64,000 nucleotides of DNA from Halomicrobium salinisoli (lineage in GTDB: Archaea; Halobacteriota; Halobacteria; Halobacteriales; Haloarculaceae). The stretch spans positions 62,001-126,000 of the forward strand of contig NZ_CP084463.1 of assembly GCF_020405185.1 (NCBI RefSeq), read 5' to 3'. Under the pieces are notes generated by a model. It searched no databases. It saw only the letters and a program-made list of their open reading frames with translations, and was not told the DNA's origin. The translations under genes were made by a program, and so were the position numbers. Shown here piece after piece: positions 8,955 through 18,040 of this stretch. Numbering within the stretch: the stretch's first letter is position 1; every line of letters begins with the position of its first letter.

Positions 8955-9983
8955 GTGTTAGCGTCGACGCCGGACCTGTTGCGCCTGCTCGCGGTGCCGG
9001 TCTTCGGCTACGTCGCCTACCGGGACGTGAAGACGCGTCGGGTCCCCAACCGGACCTGGGTGCCGCTGGCCGCGCTGGCGCTCGTCCTGCTGGCCTGGGA
9101 CGGCTACGCGGCCTACGCCGGCGGCGACCGGCTGTTCTTCCTCCGGGCAGCCATCGGCGTCGGCTTCGTCGTCCCGCTGGTCACCGCCTTCTGGTACACG
9201 GGCAGCTTCGGCGGGGCCGACGCCAAGGCCTTCTACGTGCTGGCGCTGCTGTTCCCCGTCTACCCGGTGTACTACCCACCTGACCTGCCGCTCGTCCCGG
9301 CGACGCTACCGATGGAACCCAGCCCCGCGGGGCTGTTCTCGCTGACGATCCTGTCGAACACGGTCGTCGCCGGCGCGGTCTACCCCCTGGGCGTGGCCCT
9401 GGTCAACCTGCTCCGGGGGAACGTCGGCCTCCCGATGGTGATCGGCCGGCCGCTGCGGTGGGATCGGCTCCCCGAGGAGTACGGCGTCCTCCTGGAGACG
9501 CCCGACGGCTTCACCCGCCGCGGGCTGGACCTCGACGCCCTCCGGATGTACCTCGCCTGGCGCGGCTGTTCGATCGCCGACCTGCGCGAAGCGCCCGAGA
9601 CCCACCGCGACCCCGCGAGCCTGCCCGCCGAGCCCAACCCGCCCGGCGACGGCGTCGTCGCGGACGGGGGTCTGGTCGGAGACCAGGCCTCGTCGGACCG
9701 CAGGTCCGACGGTGGGCAGCCGGTGGAGGACGGTGCGGAAGCGGTCGGTCCCGACGCCGCCCCGGCCGACGACCCCTGGGGCGCCGAGGCGTTCCTCGAC
9801 GACGTCGAGGGGTCGGCCTACGGCACCACGCCCGAACGGCTCCGCGAGGGCCTGGAGGTCGTCGTCGACGAGGAAGAGGTGTGGATCTCGCCGGGCATCC
9901 CCTTCCTCGTGCCCACCTTCGCCGGCCTGCTCGTCTCACTGACCTACGGCGACCTGCTGTTCCAGGTCGTCGCCGCTCTGTAA
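8955..9983 (+). CDS. pibD: Prepilin/preflagellin peptidase (A24 aspartic protease family)
   Basis: A 342-residue membrane protease that removes class III signal peptides from archaeal pilins and archaellins. The two catalytic aspartates are visible: D24 in [13 protein letters not shown] and D89 in the GxGD-like motif [10 protein letters not shown]. Several membrane helices surround them. Between about residues 200 and 285 there is a hydrophilic insert rich in Asp, Pro and Gly ([19 protein letters not shown]...) which is variable in haloarchaeal homologues, then a final membrane segment. The start is the GTG at 8955; an ATG at 8944 is out of frame. A cloverleaf repeat follows immediately downstream. 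Confidence 0.88.
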   Translation: MLASTPDLLRLLAVPVFGYVAYRDVKTRRVPNRTWVPLAALALVLLAWDGYAAYAGGDRLFFLRAAIGVGFVVPLVTAFWYTGSFGGADAKAFYVLALLFPVYPVYYPPDLPLVPATLPMEPSPAGLFSLTILSNTVVAGAVYPLGVALVNLLRGNVGLPMVIGRPLRWDRLPEEYGVLLETPDGFTRRGLDLDALRMYLAWRGCSIADLREAPETHRDPASLPAEPNPPGDGVVADGGLVGDQASSDRRSDGGQPVEDGAEAVGPDAAPADDPWGAEAFLDDVEGSAYGTTPERLREGLEVVVDEEEVWISPGIPFLVPTFAGLLVSLTYGDLLFQVVAAL

Positions 9984-10023
9984 CCGTCGTCGTAGCTCTC
10001 ACGACTACGGAACAATCGAGGGA

Positions 10024-10284
10024 GTGAGACAGCCAGAAAGCCCCCGAGCGCTCGATGACCCGCGGCTCGCTGCGCTCCTCGCTTCGCTGCGGTGCTTGCA
10101 TCGCCGGGGGCCAGTCGAGCGCTCGGCCCCTTTCAGTCCCGCCCAACGTGGATTGATCAGCCGGCATCGGGCGGGACTGAAAGGGGCGGCCGGCTACACG
10201 ACGGCGGACGACGCAAGCACCGCAGCGAAGCGAGGAGCGCAGCGAGTCCCCCGAGTGTAGCCGGCCGGGGCTTTCTGGCTGTTC
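10024..10284. repeat. Cloverleaf-forming intergenic repeat, copy 2
   Basis: This fills the 391-bp gap 9984-10374. Outer arms: ACAGCCAGAAAGCCCC near 10028-10043 and CGGGGCTTTCTGGCTGT near 10266-10282. Central hairpin: CCCCTTTCAGTCCCGCCC (10127-10144) pairs perfectly with 10169-10186. Left stem: CCGAGCGCTCGA pairs with TCGAGCGCTCGG; it differs in sequence from the left stem of copies 1 and 3. Right stem: CGGCCGGCTACAC with GTGTAGCCGGCCG, nearly identical to copy 1. The remaining bases up to 10374 contain an ordinary promoter-sized region with no recognisable gene. Confidence 0.85.
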
Positions 10285-10374
10285 ACACCCACAATCGAGT
10301 AACTGAACGCGACCACTCCATTCAGCACCGCTAGGGACCAGTACGCCTTTGTCGATAGCCCTGGCCCGTCCGCT

Positions 10375-10761
10375 ATGCGACGCGCGCTCACGATCGGGGG
10401 ATCGGCGGTGTTCGGGCTGGCCGTCGGGGTCGGAACCCATCGGTGGATGGTGGCGGACGTGCTTCTGGCGGGCGGACTGGCGCTCTCCGCCGCACTGAGC
10501 GTGGGTCTGTACGTCGTCTTGCGGCCGTATCTCCGGGCCGCCGGGGACCAGTGGCAGACGAAGCGCTGGCAGATGGCCTTCATCGTCTACGTTCTCGTGG
10601 TGACCCTGCCCTTCGGGGACACAGGCTGGGACACCGCCGTTACGCTGCTCCTGCTGGGGACCGCCTGGGTCGGTATGCTGTTCGGCGTCGCGATCGTAGT
10701 GAACCTGCCCGCAGACGAGCGCCCGCAGGGGACCGACGTGAACGCGGACGCGGCGGACTGA
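10375..10761 (+). CDS. Small four-helix membrane protein, unknown function
   Basis: A 128-residue protein with four hydrophobic segments at about 5-22, 26-48, 65-80 and 88-108, separated by a basic loop ([17 protein letters not shown]). It ends in a short acidic tail ([15 protein letters not shown]). I do not recognise the family; small four-helix proteins of this layout are common and uncharacterised in haloarchaea. It lies 44 bp upstream of hisI in the same direction, possibly sharing a transcript. Confidence 0.65.
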   Translation: MRRALTIGGSAVFGLAVGVGTHRWMVADVLLAGGLALSAALSVGLYVVLRPYLRAAGDQWQTKRWQMAFIVYVLVVTLPFGDTGWDTAVTLLLLGTAWVGMLFGVAIVVNLPADERPQGTDVNADAAD

Positions 10762-10805
10762 CCGGTAGCAGAAGACCTATCGGCACCACGCGTCTTCCCC
10801 GTCGT

Positions 10806-11171
10806 ATGTCCGAGGTGGATCTCGCCTTCGACGAACAGGACCTGCTGCCCGCCGTCGCCCAGGACGCCGAGTCGGGCGAGGTCGTGATGCTCGCCTACGC
10901 CTCCGAGGAGGCCCTGGAGCGCACCCGCGAGACGGGCTTCGCCCACTACTACTCGCGGAGCCGCGACGAGCTCTGGAAGAAGGGCGGGTCGAGCGGCCAC
11001 GTCCAGCGCGTCGAGGAGGTCCGCGTCGACTGCGACGGCGACGCGCTCCTCTACCTAGTCGACCAGGAGGGCGGCGCCTGTCACACCGGCTACCGCTCCT
11101 GTTTCCACCGGACCGTCGACGGCGAGGTCGTCGGCGAGAAGGTGTTCGACCCCGATGACGTCTACGAGTGA
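10806..11171 (+). CDS. hisI: Phosphoribosyl-AMP cyclohydrolase
   Basis: A 121-residue enzyme of histidine synthesis that opens the adenine ring of phosphoribosyl-AMP. The metal-binding residues are visible: D75, D77, D79 and C76 in [10 protein letters not shown], and C92 and C99 in [12 protein letters not shown]. The [19 protein letters not shown] block is the substrate-binding signature. Length is normal for the stand-alone archaeal enzyme (no HisE fusion). The 3' end overlaps the following coiled-coil gene by 17 bp, implying translational coupling. The other histidine genes in the window (hisA, hisB) are several kilobases away. Confidence 0.95.
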   Translation: MSEVDLAFDEQDLLPAVAQDAESGEVVMLAYASEEALERTRETGFAHYYSRSRDELWKKGGSSGHVQRVEEVRVDCDGDALLYLVDQEGGACHTGYRSCFHRTVDGEVVGEKVFDPDDVYE

Positions 11172-12300
11172 CGACGACGCCGCCGAGCGCCTCCGGCGGG
11201 CGGACGCCGAGCGTCGGCGGACCCGCTCGGCCGTCGAGAGCGCCGGCGAGGAGGACCTGCGGGCGCTCCGGGAGGCCTGCGAGACGCTCCGGGAGACGCT
11301 CGACCGCTACGAGGACCGGGCCACCGGCGACGGCGACTTCGCCGGGTTCATCGAGTTCCAGGACCGCATCGCGCACTTCACGAACGACCTGAACGAGGAC
11401 CTCCCCGAGCGGGGGACCTTCGAGGACGTCGACGACCGCCTCCAGAAGCGCCGGCTCACCGAGAGCGACTTCGCGGCCGTCCGGGAGCGCGTGACCGAGG
11501 CCGAGGCGACCGCCGAGCCCCTGAACGACTGGGAGGACGCCCGCGCCGAGTACCGCGAGGCCCGGAAGACCGCCCGCCGCCGGCTGGACGAACTGGCCGA
11601 CCGGATCGACGAGCTAGAGCGCCTGCAGCGGCTCGGCGAGGCCGACCTCGACGCCCCCGTCGAGCGGATCAGGGAGCCCGTCGAGGCCTACGACGAGTCG
11701 GTCCGCGCGGCCTTCCGCGAGTTCCGCGGCGAGGCGCCCGCTCGCGAGGTGCTCGAGTTCACCGCGACGACGGCGCTGTTCCCGCTGGTACCCTTCGCCG
11801 AACCGCCCGAGGACCTCCGGGAGTTCGTCCAGTCGAGCGAGGTGGGGACCGAACCGATCCCGCAACTGCTGGAGTACGCAGACTACTCCCGCTCGAAGCT
11901 CGACCACTACGTCGACGACCCGGCGGCGCTGAAGCGGAACGTGGCCACGCGGGAGACGTACCTCCGGCGGCTGGACGCCGAGCCGCTGACCGTCGGCTGG
12001 CCACCGCCGGCGGCCGACGTGCTCCGCTGGCAGTGCGACGAGCGGATCTCCGTGGTGGCTCGGTTCGCCCCCGACGTCGTCCCCGACCTGCGGCGAGTGC
12101 GGGAGCTGACCCGGCGCGAGGACTACGCCGCCCTCCGGGACAGCGCCGTCGCTCGGGAGCAACTGACGAGCGAGGAGCGCGAGCGACTGCGCAGCGGTGC
12201 CGTCGAGCGGGATCTGGACGCCGCCCGCGAGGAGCGTGAGCGGATCGAGGCGGCGCTCGAGGAACTGCCGTCGCTGGACGAGCTGCCGGCGCTCCCCTAG
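11155..12300 (+). CDS. Conserved haloarchaeal coiled-coil protein (DUF7118-like)
   Basis: A 381-residue, highly charged, mostly helical soluble protein. The N-terminal half (about 5-190) is rich in Glu/Arg heptads and reads as long coiled coil; a more globular part around 200-290 contains [20 protein letters not shown] and the [14 protein letters not shown] block; a second helix-rich tail ends with [14 protein letters not shown]. It overlaps hisI by 17 bp, and the ATG at 11155 is the only sensible start. It converges on glmM: both genes end within the same CTAG at 12297-12300. A family of this architecture is conserved across haloarchaea without known function. Confidence 0.75.
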   Translation: MTSTSDDDAAERLRRADAERRRTRSAVESAGEEDLRALREACETLRETLDRYEDRATGDGDFAGFIEFQDRIAHFTNDLNEDLPERGTFEDVDDRLQKRRLTESDFAAVRERVTEAEATAEPLNDWEDARAEYREARKTARRRLDELADRIDELERLQRLGEADLDAPVERIREPVEAYDESVRAAFREFRGEAPAREVLEFTATTALFPLVPFAEPPEDLREFVQSSEVGTEPIPQLLEYADYSRSKLDHYVDDPAALKRNVATRETYLRRLDAEPLTVGWPPPAADVLRWQCDERISVVARFAPDVVPDLRRVRELTRREDYAALRDSAVAREQLTSEERERLRSGAVERDLDAAREERERIEAALEELPSLDELPALP

Positions 12301-13655
12301 TCCCCGCGGGCGTCGCGGACGGCGTCGCCGAACTGATCGGCCAGCTCCCCGGCCCGCTGCTCGGTCCGGGCCTCGGCGTAGACGCGGACGACGGGCTCGG
12401 TGCCGGAGGGGCGGGCCAGCACCCAGCCGTCGCCGTACTCCAGTCGGTAGCCGTCGGTGGTGTCGAGGTCGGCGACGGCCTCCTCGGCGACCCGCTCGAC
12501 GGCCGACAGCATGGCCGCTCGCTCGCCCTCGTCGGCGTAGCCGACGCTCTGGCGGACCGCGACGTACCGGTCGTGCTCGTCGACGATCTCGGTCGCGGGC
12601 CGCTCGGCGACCAGTTCCAGGAAGCGCGCGGCGGTGTAGGCGCCGTCGCGGGCGATGCGGTAGTCCGGGAAGATGACGCCGCCGTTGCCCTCGCCGGCGA
12701 CGGCGACGCGTTCGCCCTCGGCCTGGAGCTCGCGGACGCGGGTGACGATGTTCGTCGATCCGATCTGGGTGAGCGTCAGCTCGGCGTCGGCGGCCTCGAC
12801 GACGTCCCGGAGCTGCTGGGAGGCGTTGACGGCGGAGACGACGGCGTCGCCGGGCTCGACGGCCGCCTCGACCAGCGCCGCGAGCGCCGCGTCGCCGTCG
12901 ATGACTTCGCCCGTCTCGTCGACGAACATCGCCCGGTCGGCGTCGCCGTCGTGGGCGATGCCGAGGTCGGCGTCCGTGGCGATCACGTGGTCGCAGAGCG
13001 CGGCGAGGTTGTCGGCGACGGGCTCGGGGTCCCGGCCTGGGAAGGTGCCGTCGGGCTGGGCGTGGACGGTGTGGACCTCGCAGCCGAGCTCCCGCAGGAA
13101 GTCGGGGCTGGTGTGACAGCCGGCGCCGTGGCCCGGGTCCACGACCACGGTCAGGTCGGCGTTGGCGACGGCCTCGCGGTCGACCGCCGCCAGCACTTCC
13201 TCGACGTAGTCGTCGGCCGCGCCGTCGACAGCCGACGTGCGGCCGACGTCCGCCCAGGCGGCCAGGCTGGCCTCGGTGGCCAGCGCCGCCTCGATCCGGT
13301 CCAGCGTCGCCCGCTCGAGTTCGACGCCGTCGGCGCCGACCAGCTTCACGCCGTTGTACGCCGGCGGGTTGTGCGAGGCGGTCACCATCAGGCCCGGCAC
13401 CCCCTCGCGGTCGCAGTAGGCCTGCAGGGCCGGCGTCGGCAGCTCGCCCAGCCGGTCGACGTCGCAGCCGACGCTGGCGAGCCCGCTGGCCGCGGCGTCG
13501 GCGAACTGCTGGCCCGTGGTTCGGGTGTCCCGCGCGAGCGCCACGCGCTCGGCTTCCAGCACGGAGCCGGCGGCCTGTGCGATCTGCATGACGTAGGCCG
13601 GCGTCAGCTCCTCGTTCGCCACGCCCCGGACGCCACTGGACCCGAACACTTGCAT
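12297..13655 (-). CDS. glmM: Phosphoglucosamine mutase / phosphohexomutase
   Basis: A 452-residue alpha-D-phosphohexomutase. The phosphoserine motif VTASHNPPAYNGVKL places the catalytic Ser at residue 94; the metal loop is HDGDADRAMFVD; the sugar-recognition loop is AGEGNGGVIFPD; the C-terminal phosphate-binding loop is RPSGTEPVVRVYAE. These define the GlmM/ManB-type family that interconverts hexose 6- and 1-phosphates for sugar-nucleotide synthesis. I chose the ATG at 13655 (MQVFGSSGVRGVANE), the canonical N-terminus; the 37-residue upstream extension is basic and unlike the family. Its promoter shares the intergenic region with hisA, which contains cloverleaf copy 3. Confidence 0.9.
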   Translation of the reverse strand: MQVFGSSGVRGVANEELTPAYVMQIAQAAGSVLEAERVALARDTRTTGQQFADAAASGLASVGCDVDRLGELPTPALQAYCDREGVPGLMVTASHNPPAYNGVKLVGADGVELERATLDRIEAALATEASLAAWADVGRTSAVDGAADDYVEEVLAAVDREAVANADLTVVVDPGHGAGCHTSPDFLRELGCEVHTVHAQPDGTFPGRDPEPVADNLAALCDHVIATDADLGIAHDGDADRAMFVDETGEVIDGDAALAALVEAAVEPGDAVVSAVNASQQLRDVVEAADAELTLTQIGSTNIVTRVRELQAEGERVAVAGEGNGGVIFPDYRIARDGAYTAARFLELVAERPATEIVDEHDRYVAVRQSVGYADEGERAAMLSAVERVAEEAVADLDTTDGYRLEYGDGWVLARPSGTEPVVRVYAEARTEQRAGELADQFGDAVRDARGD

Positions 13656-13787
13656 CTCGGACGGGAGTCGTGCACGAACCGGCTTATGGGTACCGCCTCT
13701 CGGAGCCGTTTGGGCCCCCGTGACGGGCGGACGTTGCAGTACACGTGCCCTCCGCAATCGTACCACGCACTACTGCGCACTCAGCAG

Positions 13788-14059
13788 GAACAGCCAGAAA
13801 GCCCCGACTGGCTGGCCTCCCGCGGCTCGCTGCGCGCTTCCTTCGCTCACTCCGCTCGCTCAGTCCAGTGCTTACATCGCCGGGGTTCAGCCAGCCAGTC
13901 GCCCCTTTCAGTCCCACCCGATTCGGTTTTCCGGGCGGGCGGGACTGAAAGGGGCGGCCCGTTCGCGGAGTGAGACGACGTAAGGACCGCAGTGAGCGAA
14001 GCGAACGAGGACCGCAGCGAGTCGCAGCCCGCGAACGGGCCGGGGCTTTCTGGCTGTTC
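13788..14059. repeat. Cloverleaf-forming intergenic repeat, copy 3 (perfect outer arms)
   Basis: This lies in the 500-bp region 13656-14155 between the divergent glmM and hisA starts. Outer arms GAACAGCCAGAAAGCCCC (13788-13805) and 14042-14059 are perfect 18-bp inverted repeats. Central hairpin 13902-13919 pairs with 13937-13954 with one G-to-A difference (CCCACCC against GGGCGGG). Left stem GACTGGCTGG pairs with CCAGCCAGTC; right stem CGGCCCGTTCGCGG pairs with CCGCGAACGGGCCG. Both stem sequences differ completely from copies 1 and 2 while pairing is kept. The flanks 13656-13787 and 14060-14155 hold only the promoters; I see no other gene. Confidence 0.87.
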
Positions 14060-14155
14060 TCACCGACTCCGTCGAAAATCGCAACAGCGGATACAACCAC
14101 ACCTCGAACATCGAGCATCGATACGCTTTCACGCGCCCGCGTCGCACAAGCGCAC

Positions 14156-14923
14156 ATGTTTCCGGAGTTTGCGGTGATCCCGGCGGTGGACATGCAGGAC
14201 GGGCAGGTCGTCCAGCTGGTCGGCGGGGAGCGCGGGACGGAACGGACCTACGGCGACCCCGTCGAGGCGGCCCGGCGGTGGGTCGAGGCGGGCGCGGAGA
14301 CGCTGCACCTCGTCGACCTCGACGGCGCCTTCGAGGGCGAGCGGGCGAACGCGCCGGCCATCGAGTCGATCCTCGACGCCCGGGATCGCTGGGCGGCGGG
14401 CGAGGACTCGCCCGTCGGCGAGGCGGTCGAGGTCGACGTGCAACTGGGCGGCGGCATCCGGACCGCCGCGGACGCCACGGACCTCCTGTCGGCGGGCGTC
14501 GACCGGGTGATCCTGGGCACGGCGGCCGTCGAGGAACCGGAGATCGTCGAGCGGATCAGCGACGACCACCCCGGCACCGTGATGGTCAGCCTCGACGCGA
14601 AGGACGGCGAGGTCGTCGTCTCGGGGTGGACCGAGGGGACGGGACTGGACCCGGCCGAGGCCGCGGGCCGCTACGAGGACCTCGGCGCGGGCGCGATCCT
14701 GTTCACCGACGTCGACGTCGAGGGGCGACTGGAGGGCGTGCGCACCGACCCCGTCCGCCGGGTGGTCGAGGCGGTCGACGTCCCCGTCGTCGCCAGCGGC
14801 GGCGTGGCGACGATCGACGACGTCCGGTCGCTGCGGGCGGCCGGCGCGAGCGCGGTCGTCGTGGGATCGGCCCTCTACGAGGGGCAGTTCACGCTCGAGG
14901 AGGCGCAGGCCGCCGTGGAATAA
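14156..14923 (+). CDS. hisA: 1-(5-phosphoribosyl)-5-[(5-phosphoribosylamino)methylideneamino]imidazole-4-carboxamide isomerase (ProFAR isomerase)
   Basis: A 255-residue TIM barrel that isomerises ProFAR in histidine synthesis. The N-terminal phosphate-binding strand AVIPAVDMQDGQVVQLV carries the catalytic Asp (D12); the second half-barrel shows FTDVDVEGRLEG with the other catalytic Asp, and the phosphate loops VQLGGGIRT and VASGGVATIDD show the internal two-fold repeat of the family. The ATG at 14156 is preferred because the longer upstream frame runs through the repeat. The start is divergent from glmM. Confidence 0.95.
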   Translation: MFPEFAVIPAVDMQDGQVVQLVGGERGTERTYGDPVEAARRWVEAGAETLHLVDLDGAFEGERANAPAIESILDARDRWAAGEDSPVGEAVEVDVQLGGGIRTAADATDLLSAGVDRVILGTAAVEEPEIVERISDDHPGTVMVSLDAKDGEVVVSGWTEGTGLDPAEAAGRYEDLGAGAILFTDVDVEGRLEGVRTDPVRRVVEAVDVPVVASGGVATIDDVRSLRAAGASAVVVGSALYEGQFTLEEAQAAVE

Positions 14924-14927
14924 CGGA

Positions 14928-16001
14928 TCACTCTCGGTACAGCGTCACTCGCTGGACGGCGTACTCCTCGTAGTAGGGCCCGAGCCCGGAGGTGAGGCCG
15001 CCGACGCTGGCGAGGCCGTCGTCGGTCTCGACGACGAACGCGCTCTCGGTGGGGAAGGTGTAGGTCGTCGGTTCGACGAGGCTCTGGCGGACCTCCCGGA
15101 CGCGGACGTCCTCGAAGTCGTGGTCGTCGCCGGACGCGACCTCGATGCCCTTCAGGTCCGCCCGCAGGTCGTGGCCGGCGGTCTGGTGGAGCGCCGCCGC
15201 GGTCACGCCGGTGCGGTAGTAGTCGAAGGTGGCGGGGAGCGCGGGCGGTTCGGCGACGAACCGCTGGGTGCCCATCGGCCAGACGTTGCTGACGTAGTTA
15301 CCGAAGAAGCCGCTGGCCACCTCGGGCTGGTCGAAGGCGACGGCGTAGTCCTCGCTGCTCCGTCCGCGGAGCATCCCGCTGGAGGCCAGCACGCCGGCGT
15401 CGCCGTCGCGGAGGACGAACGCCGGCGGGCTGCCGTCCCAGGTCCTGACGACGGTGGCGTACTCGCCCGGGTCACCGAGGCCGTCGACCAGCGACTCCGC
15501 CGCGGGGCCCGCCAGCAGGCAGTAGACGTCGACGCCGCGGGCGACCGCCGCCGCCAGTTGCTCGCGGACGGCGTCGAACGAGTCGGCGGGGACGAGACAG
15601 AAGACGTCGTGCTCTGCCCGGTCGACGTGGCTCCGGGCGCGGCGACGCACCGTCCGGTGGGAGCGGATCACCTCGAAGCCGGGGCCGGACCGGCCGGGTT
15701 CGCTGTAGAGGTCCCCGACCGCAGATTCCAGTTCCGAGACGCGCATCGACAGCGCGTCGACCACCTCCTCCGGCGGGCGGGCCCGCAGCAGGGTCGGCGT
15801 CTCGCTCTCGTCGACGGTGACCAGCCCCCGCCTGGCCAGTTCGCCGGCGACCTCGTAGACGTAGCTCTGGGAGACGTCCGCCGCCGCCGAGACCGCCCGC
15901 GTGGTCGCCTCACCCCGTCGGACCACTGCCAGGTACGCGTCGACCTCCTTCTCGGAGAGCCCGAAGGCCGACAGCGCGTCCCGGAGCTGGGACTCGCTCA
16001 T
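14928..16001 (-). CDS. TrmB-family transcriptional regulator
   Basis: A 357-residue protein with an N-terminal winged helix (MSESQLRDALSAFGLSEKEV..., recognition helix around TTRAVSAAADVSQSYVYEV), a short coiled linker (VDALSMRVSELESAVGDLY), and the large C-terminal ligand-binding domain of the TrmB family from about residue 110. Such proteins bind sugars or other small effectors and repress or activate sugar-transport and gluconeogenic genes; a TrmB homologue is a global metabolic regulator in Halobacterium. It is transcribed divergently from an MFS transporter with an AT-rich intergenic region, so control of that transporter is a reasonable inference. The ATG at 16001 sits next to that AT-rich promoter. 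It is convergent with hisA, 4 bp apart. Confidence 0.85.
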   Translation of the reverse strand: MSESQLRDALSAFGLSEKEVDAYLAVVRRGEATTRAVSAAADVSQSYVYEVAGELARRGLVTVDESETPTLLRARPPEEVVDALSMRVSELESAVGDLYSEPGRSGPGFEVIRSHRTVRRRARSHVDRAEHDVFCLVPADSFDAVREQLAAAVARGVDVYCLLAGPAAESLVDGLGDPGEYATVVRTWDGSPPAFVLRDGDAGVLASSGMLRGRSSEDYAVAFDQPEVASGFFGNYVSNVWPMGTQRFVAEPPALPATFDYYRTGVTAAALHQTAGHDLRADLKGIEVASGDDHDFEDVRVREVRQSLVEPTTYTFPTESAFVVETDDGLASVGGLTSGLGPYYEEYAVQRVTLYRE

Positions 16002-16004
16002 GTC

Positions 16005-16045
16005 GGTTAGTTTTCTTTTACTATTAGAAAAACTTTTTCCGTCGC
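16005..16045. promoter_or_regulatory. AT-rich divergent promoter/operator region of the TrmB regulator
   Basis: Within GC-rich surroundings this 40-bp stretch is almost pure A/T on one strand (gttagttttcttttactatt, then tagaaaaactttttcc). On the minus strand it supplies a TATA-like element at the expected distance upstream of the TrmB ATG at 16001, and it is the only AT-rich segment available to the MFS gene that starts at 16180. I see no perfect match to the published Halobacterium TrmB site (TACT, 7-8 bp, GAGTA). Confidence 0.5.
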
Positions 16046-16179
16046 AGCGGGGAGAGCCGGGTGATGACCGCACCGACAGCGCCGGCTGGCGTCCGGACGA
16101 GCGAAGAGAGGCCGGGCTCGAAAGGGGAGCGAAGCGAGCCTTTCGGTGGTGCGTTCGCGACGGACGCGGAGGGCGGCGC

Positions 16180-17352
16180 GTGACGGAGTCGAACCGGCGC
16201 GCCTGGACGGCGGCCATCTTCGCGACGATGGCGCTGACCGGCGCGGCGATGATGGCCCGCGGTCCGATCATCCCGCACCTCGGGACGACCTTCGGCGCAC
16301 CCGAGTGGCAACTGGGCCTGATCGCGCCGGCGGGGACGGCCGGCTACCTGGTCGTCATCTCGGTCGTCGGCTTCGGCGCCGGCCACCTCGACCCCCGCAG
16401 GTTCGTCCTGCTGGGGATGGTCGGCAGCGTCGTCTGCCTGCTCGCGATGGCCGTCGCGCCGCTGCTGGCCGTCTTCCTCCTGGCCGTCCTCGTTCGCGGG
16501 ACGATGAACGGCGTCGTCCGCGGGCTGAACCGACCGCTGCTCTCGCACTTCTACCCCGAGCGCCGCGGCCGGGTGTACAGCTACTACGACATGACCTGGG
16601 CCGCCGGCGCGGTGGTCGGCCCGCTGGCCGTCGTCGGCGCCGTCGCGCTGGGCAACTGGCGGCTCGCGTACGTCGGCATGGCCGCCGTCATGGTCGCCCT
16701 GGCCGTCGCCGTCTGGCGCCTCGACGCTCCCGACGTCGAGAGCGAGGAGGAGCCCATCGACTGGGGCGAGGTGCTCGCCCTCCTGCGCCGGCCGGAGATC
16801 GTCGCCATGATCGCGGCGATGTTCTTCGCCACCGGCGTCGAGGGCGGCCTGTTCACCTGGCTGCCCACCTACGCCGAGGGCGAGCTGCCGCCGTCGCTGG
16901 CGGGGATCACGCTCTCGGTGATGATCGCCGGCTACGTCCCCGGCCGGTTCGTCTACGGCCGCCTCGCGGACCGGGTCGGCTACCTCCCGCTGCTGGTCGG
17001 CATCCTCCTCCTGCTTGTGCCCGCCTTCTGGGCCTTCCTGGCCGCGGACGGTCCCCGGCTGCTGGCCGCCGTCGCGGCCGTCGGCGCGCTCATCTCCGGC
17101 GTCTACCCGCTCCTCCTGTCCTACGCCACCGAGGCCGTCCCGCACCACAGCGGTCCGGTCACGGCGCTGGCCGCCGTCTCGTCGTCGCTCGGCGTCGGCA
17201 TCGTCCCCGCGGTCATGGGCGGCGTGATCAGCGGCTCGAACGTCGGCGCCGCCATGCGCCTGCTGCTCGGCCCCATCGTCCTCGCGCTGGTCGTCCTCGT
17301 CGTCGCCCGCGTGGCCGAGCGCCGCCGCGACCGCGCCGAGGCGACCGCCTGA
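16180..17352 (+). CDS. Major facilitator superfamily transporter
   Basis: A 390-residue, 12-helix MFS permease. The motif around [15 protein letters not shown] corresponds to the loop 2-3 signature, repeated in the second half as [15 protein letters not shown]. Two six-helix bundles are separated by a hydrophilic loop at about 180-205 ([17 protein letters not shown]). The GTG at 16180 is taken as start; the reading frame is open further upstream, but that part is not membrane-like. The substrate cannot be told from the sequence; being divergent from a TrmB-family regulator suggests a sugar or organic acid. Confidence 0.8.
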   Translation: MTESNRRAWTAAIFATMALTGAAMMARGPIIPHLGTTFGAPEWQLGLIAPAGTAGYLVVISVVGFGAGHLDPRRFVLLGMVGSVVCLLAMAVAPLLAVFLLAVLVRGTMNGVVRGLNRPLLSHFYPERRGRVYSYYDMTWAAGAVVGPLAVVGAVALGNWRLAYVGMAAVMVALAVAVWRLDAPDVESEEEPIDWGEVLALLRRPEIVAMIAAMFFATGVEGGLFTWLPTYAEGELPPSLAGITLSVMIAGYVPGRFVYGRLADRVGYLPLLVGILLLLVPAFWAFLAADGPRLLAAVAAVGALISGVYPLLLSYATEAVPHHSGPVTALAAVSSSLGVGIVPAVMGGVISGSNVGAAMRLLLGPIVLALVVLVVARVAERRRDRAEATA

Positions 17353-17452
17353 CGGCGGGCGGTCGCGGTGTCGACGCCCGACAGTTGCGGCTGACACGAC
17401 GGGGTCGGGGCGGGGCGCAACCGCCAAATACGCGGGCACGCATGAACGAGAC

Positions 17453-18040
17453 ATGACTGACCGGACCGCCGCCGTCACCCGCGAGACCGCGGAGACGGCC
17501 ATCGAGGTGACGCTCGACGTCGACGGAGACGGCGACGCCACCGTGGACACCGGCATCGGCTTCTTCGATCACATGCTGACCTCGTTCGCCACCCACGGCC
17601 TGTTCGACCTGACCGTCGACTGCGACGGCGACCTGGAGATCGACGACCACCACACCGTCGAGGACGTGGCGATCACCCTCGGCGAGGCCCTCGCGGAGGC
17701 GCTGGGCGAGAAGCGCGCCATTCGGCGGTTCGCCGACCGAAAGGTGCCGCTGGACGAGGCCGTCGCCGGCGTCGTCGTCGACGTCTCCGGCCGCCCGTAC
17801 TTCGCGTTCGACGGCGAGTTCTCGCAGGACGCCGTCGGCGGGCTGACCAGCCACATGGCGAAGCACTTCTGTCGCTCGCTGGCGACCAACGCCGGCCTGA
17901 CGCTGCACGTCGAGGTCGACGGCGAGAACGCCCACCACGAGATCGAGGCGCTGTTCAAGGGGCTGGCGCGGGCGCTCGACGACGCCACCCGGATCGACGA
18001 GCGCCGGTCCGACGTGGCGAGCACGAAAGGCGAGCTATGA
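17453..18040 (+). CDS. hisB: Imidazoleglycerol-phosphate dehydratase
   Basis: A 195-residue enzyme that dehydrates imidazoleglycerol phosphate in histidine synthesis. The two duplicated manganese-binding motifs are visible: [11 protein letters not shown] (about 63-73) and [16 protein letters not shown] near the C-terminus, together with [16 protein letters not shown]. It is the mono-functional archaeal form without a phosphatase domain. Its stop overlaps the start of the ACT-domain gene by 4 bp (ATGA), so the two are translationally coupled. Confidence 0.96.
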   Translation: MTDRTAAVTRETAETAIEVTLDVDGDGDATVDTGIGFFDHMLTSFATHGLFDLTVDCDGDLEIDDHHTVEDVAITLGEALAEALGEKRAIRRFADRKVPLDEAVAGVVVDVSGRPYFAFDGEFSQDAVGGLTSHMAKHFCRSLATNAGLTLHVEVDGENAHHEIEALFKGLARALDDATRIDERRSDVASTKGEL

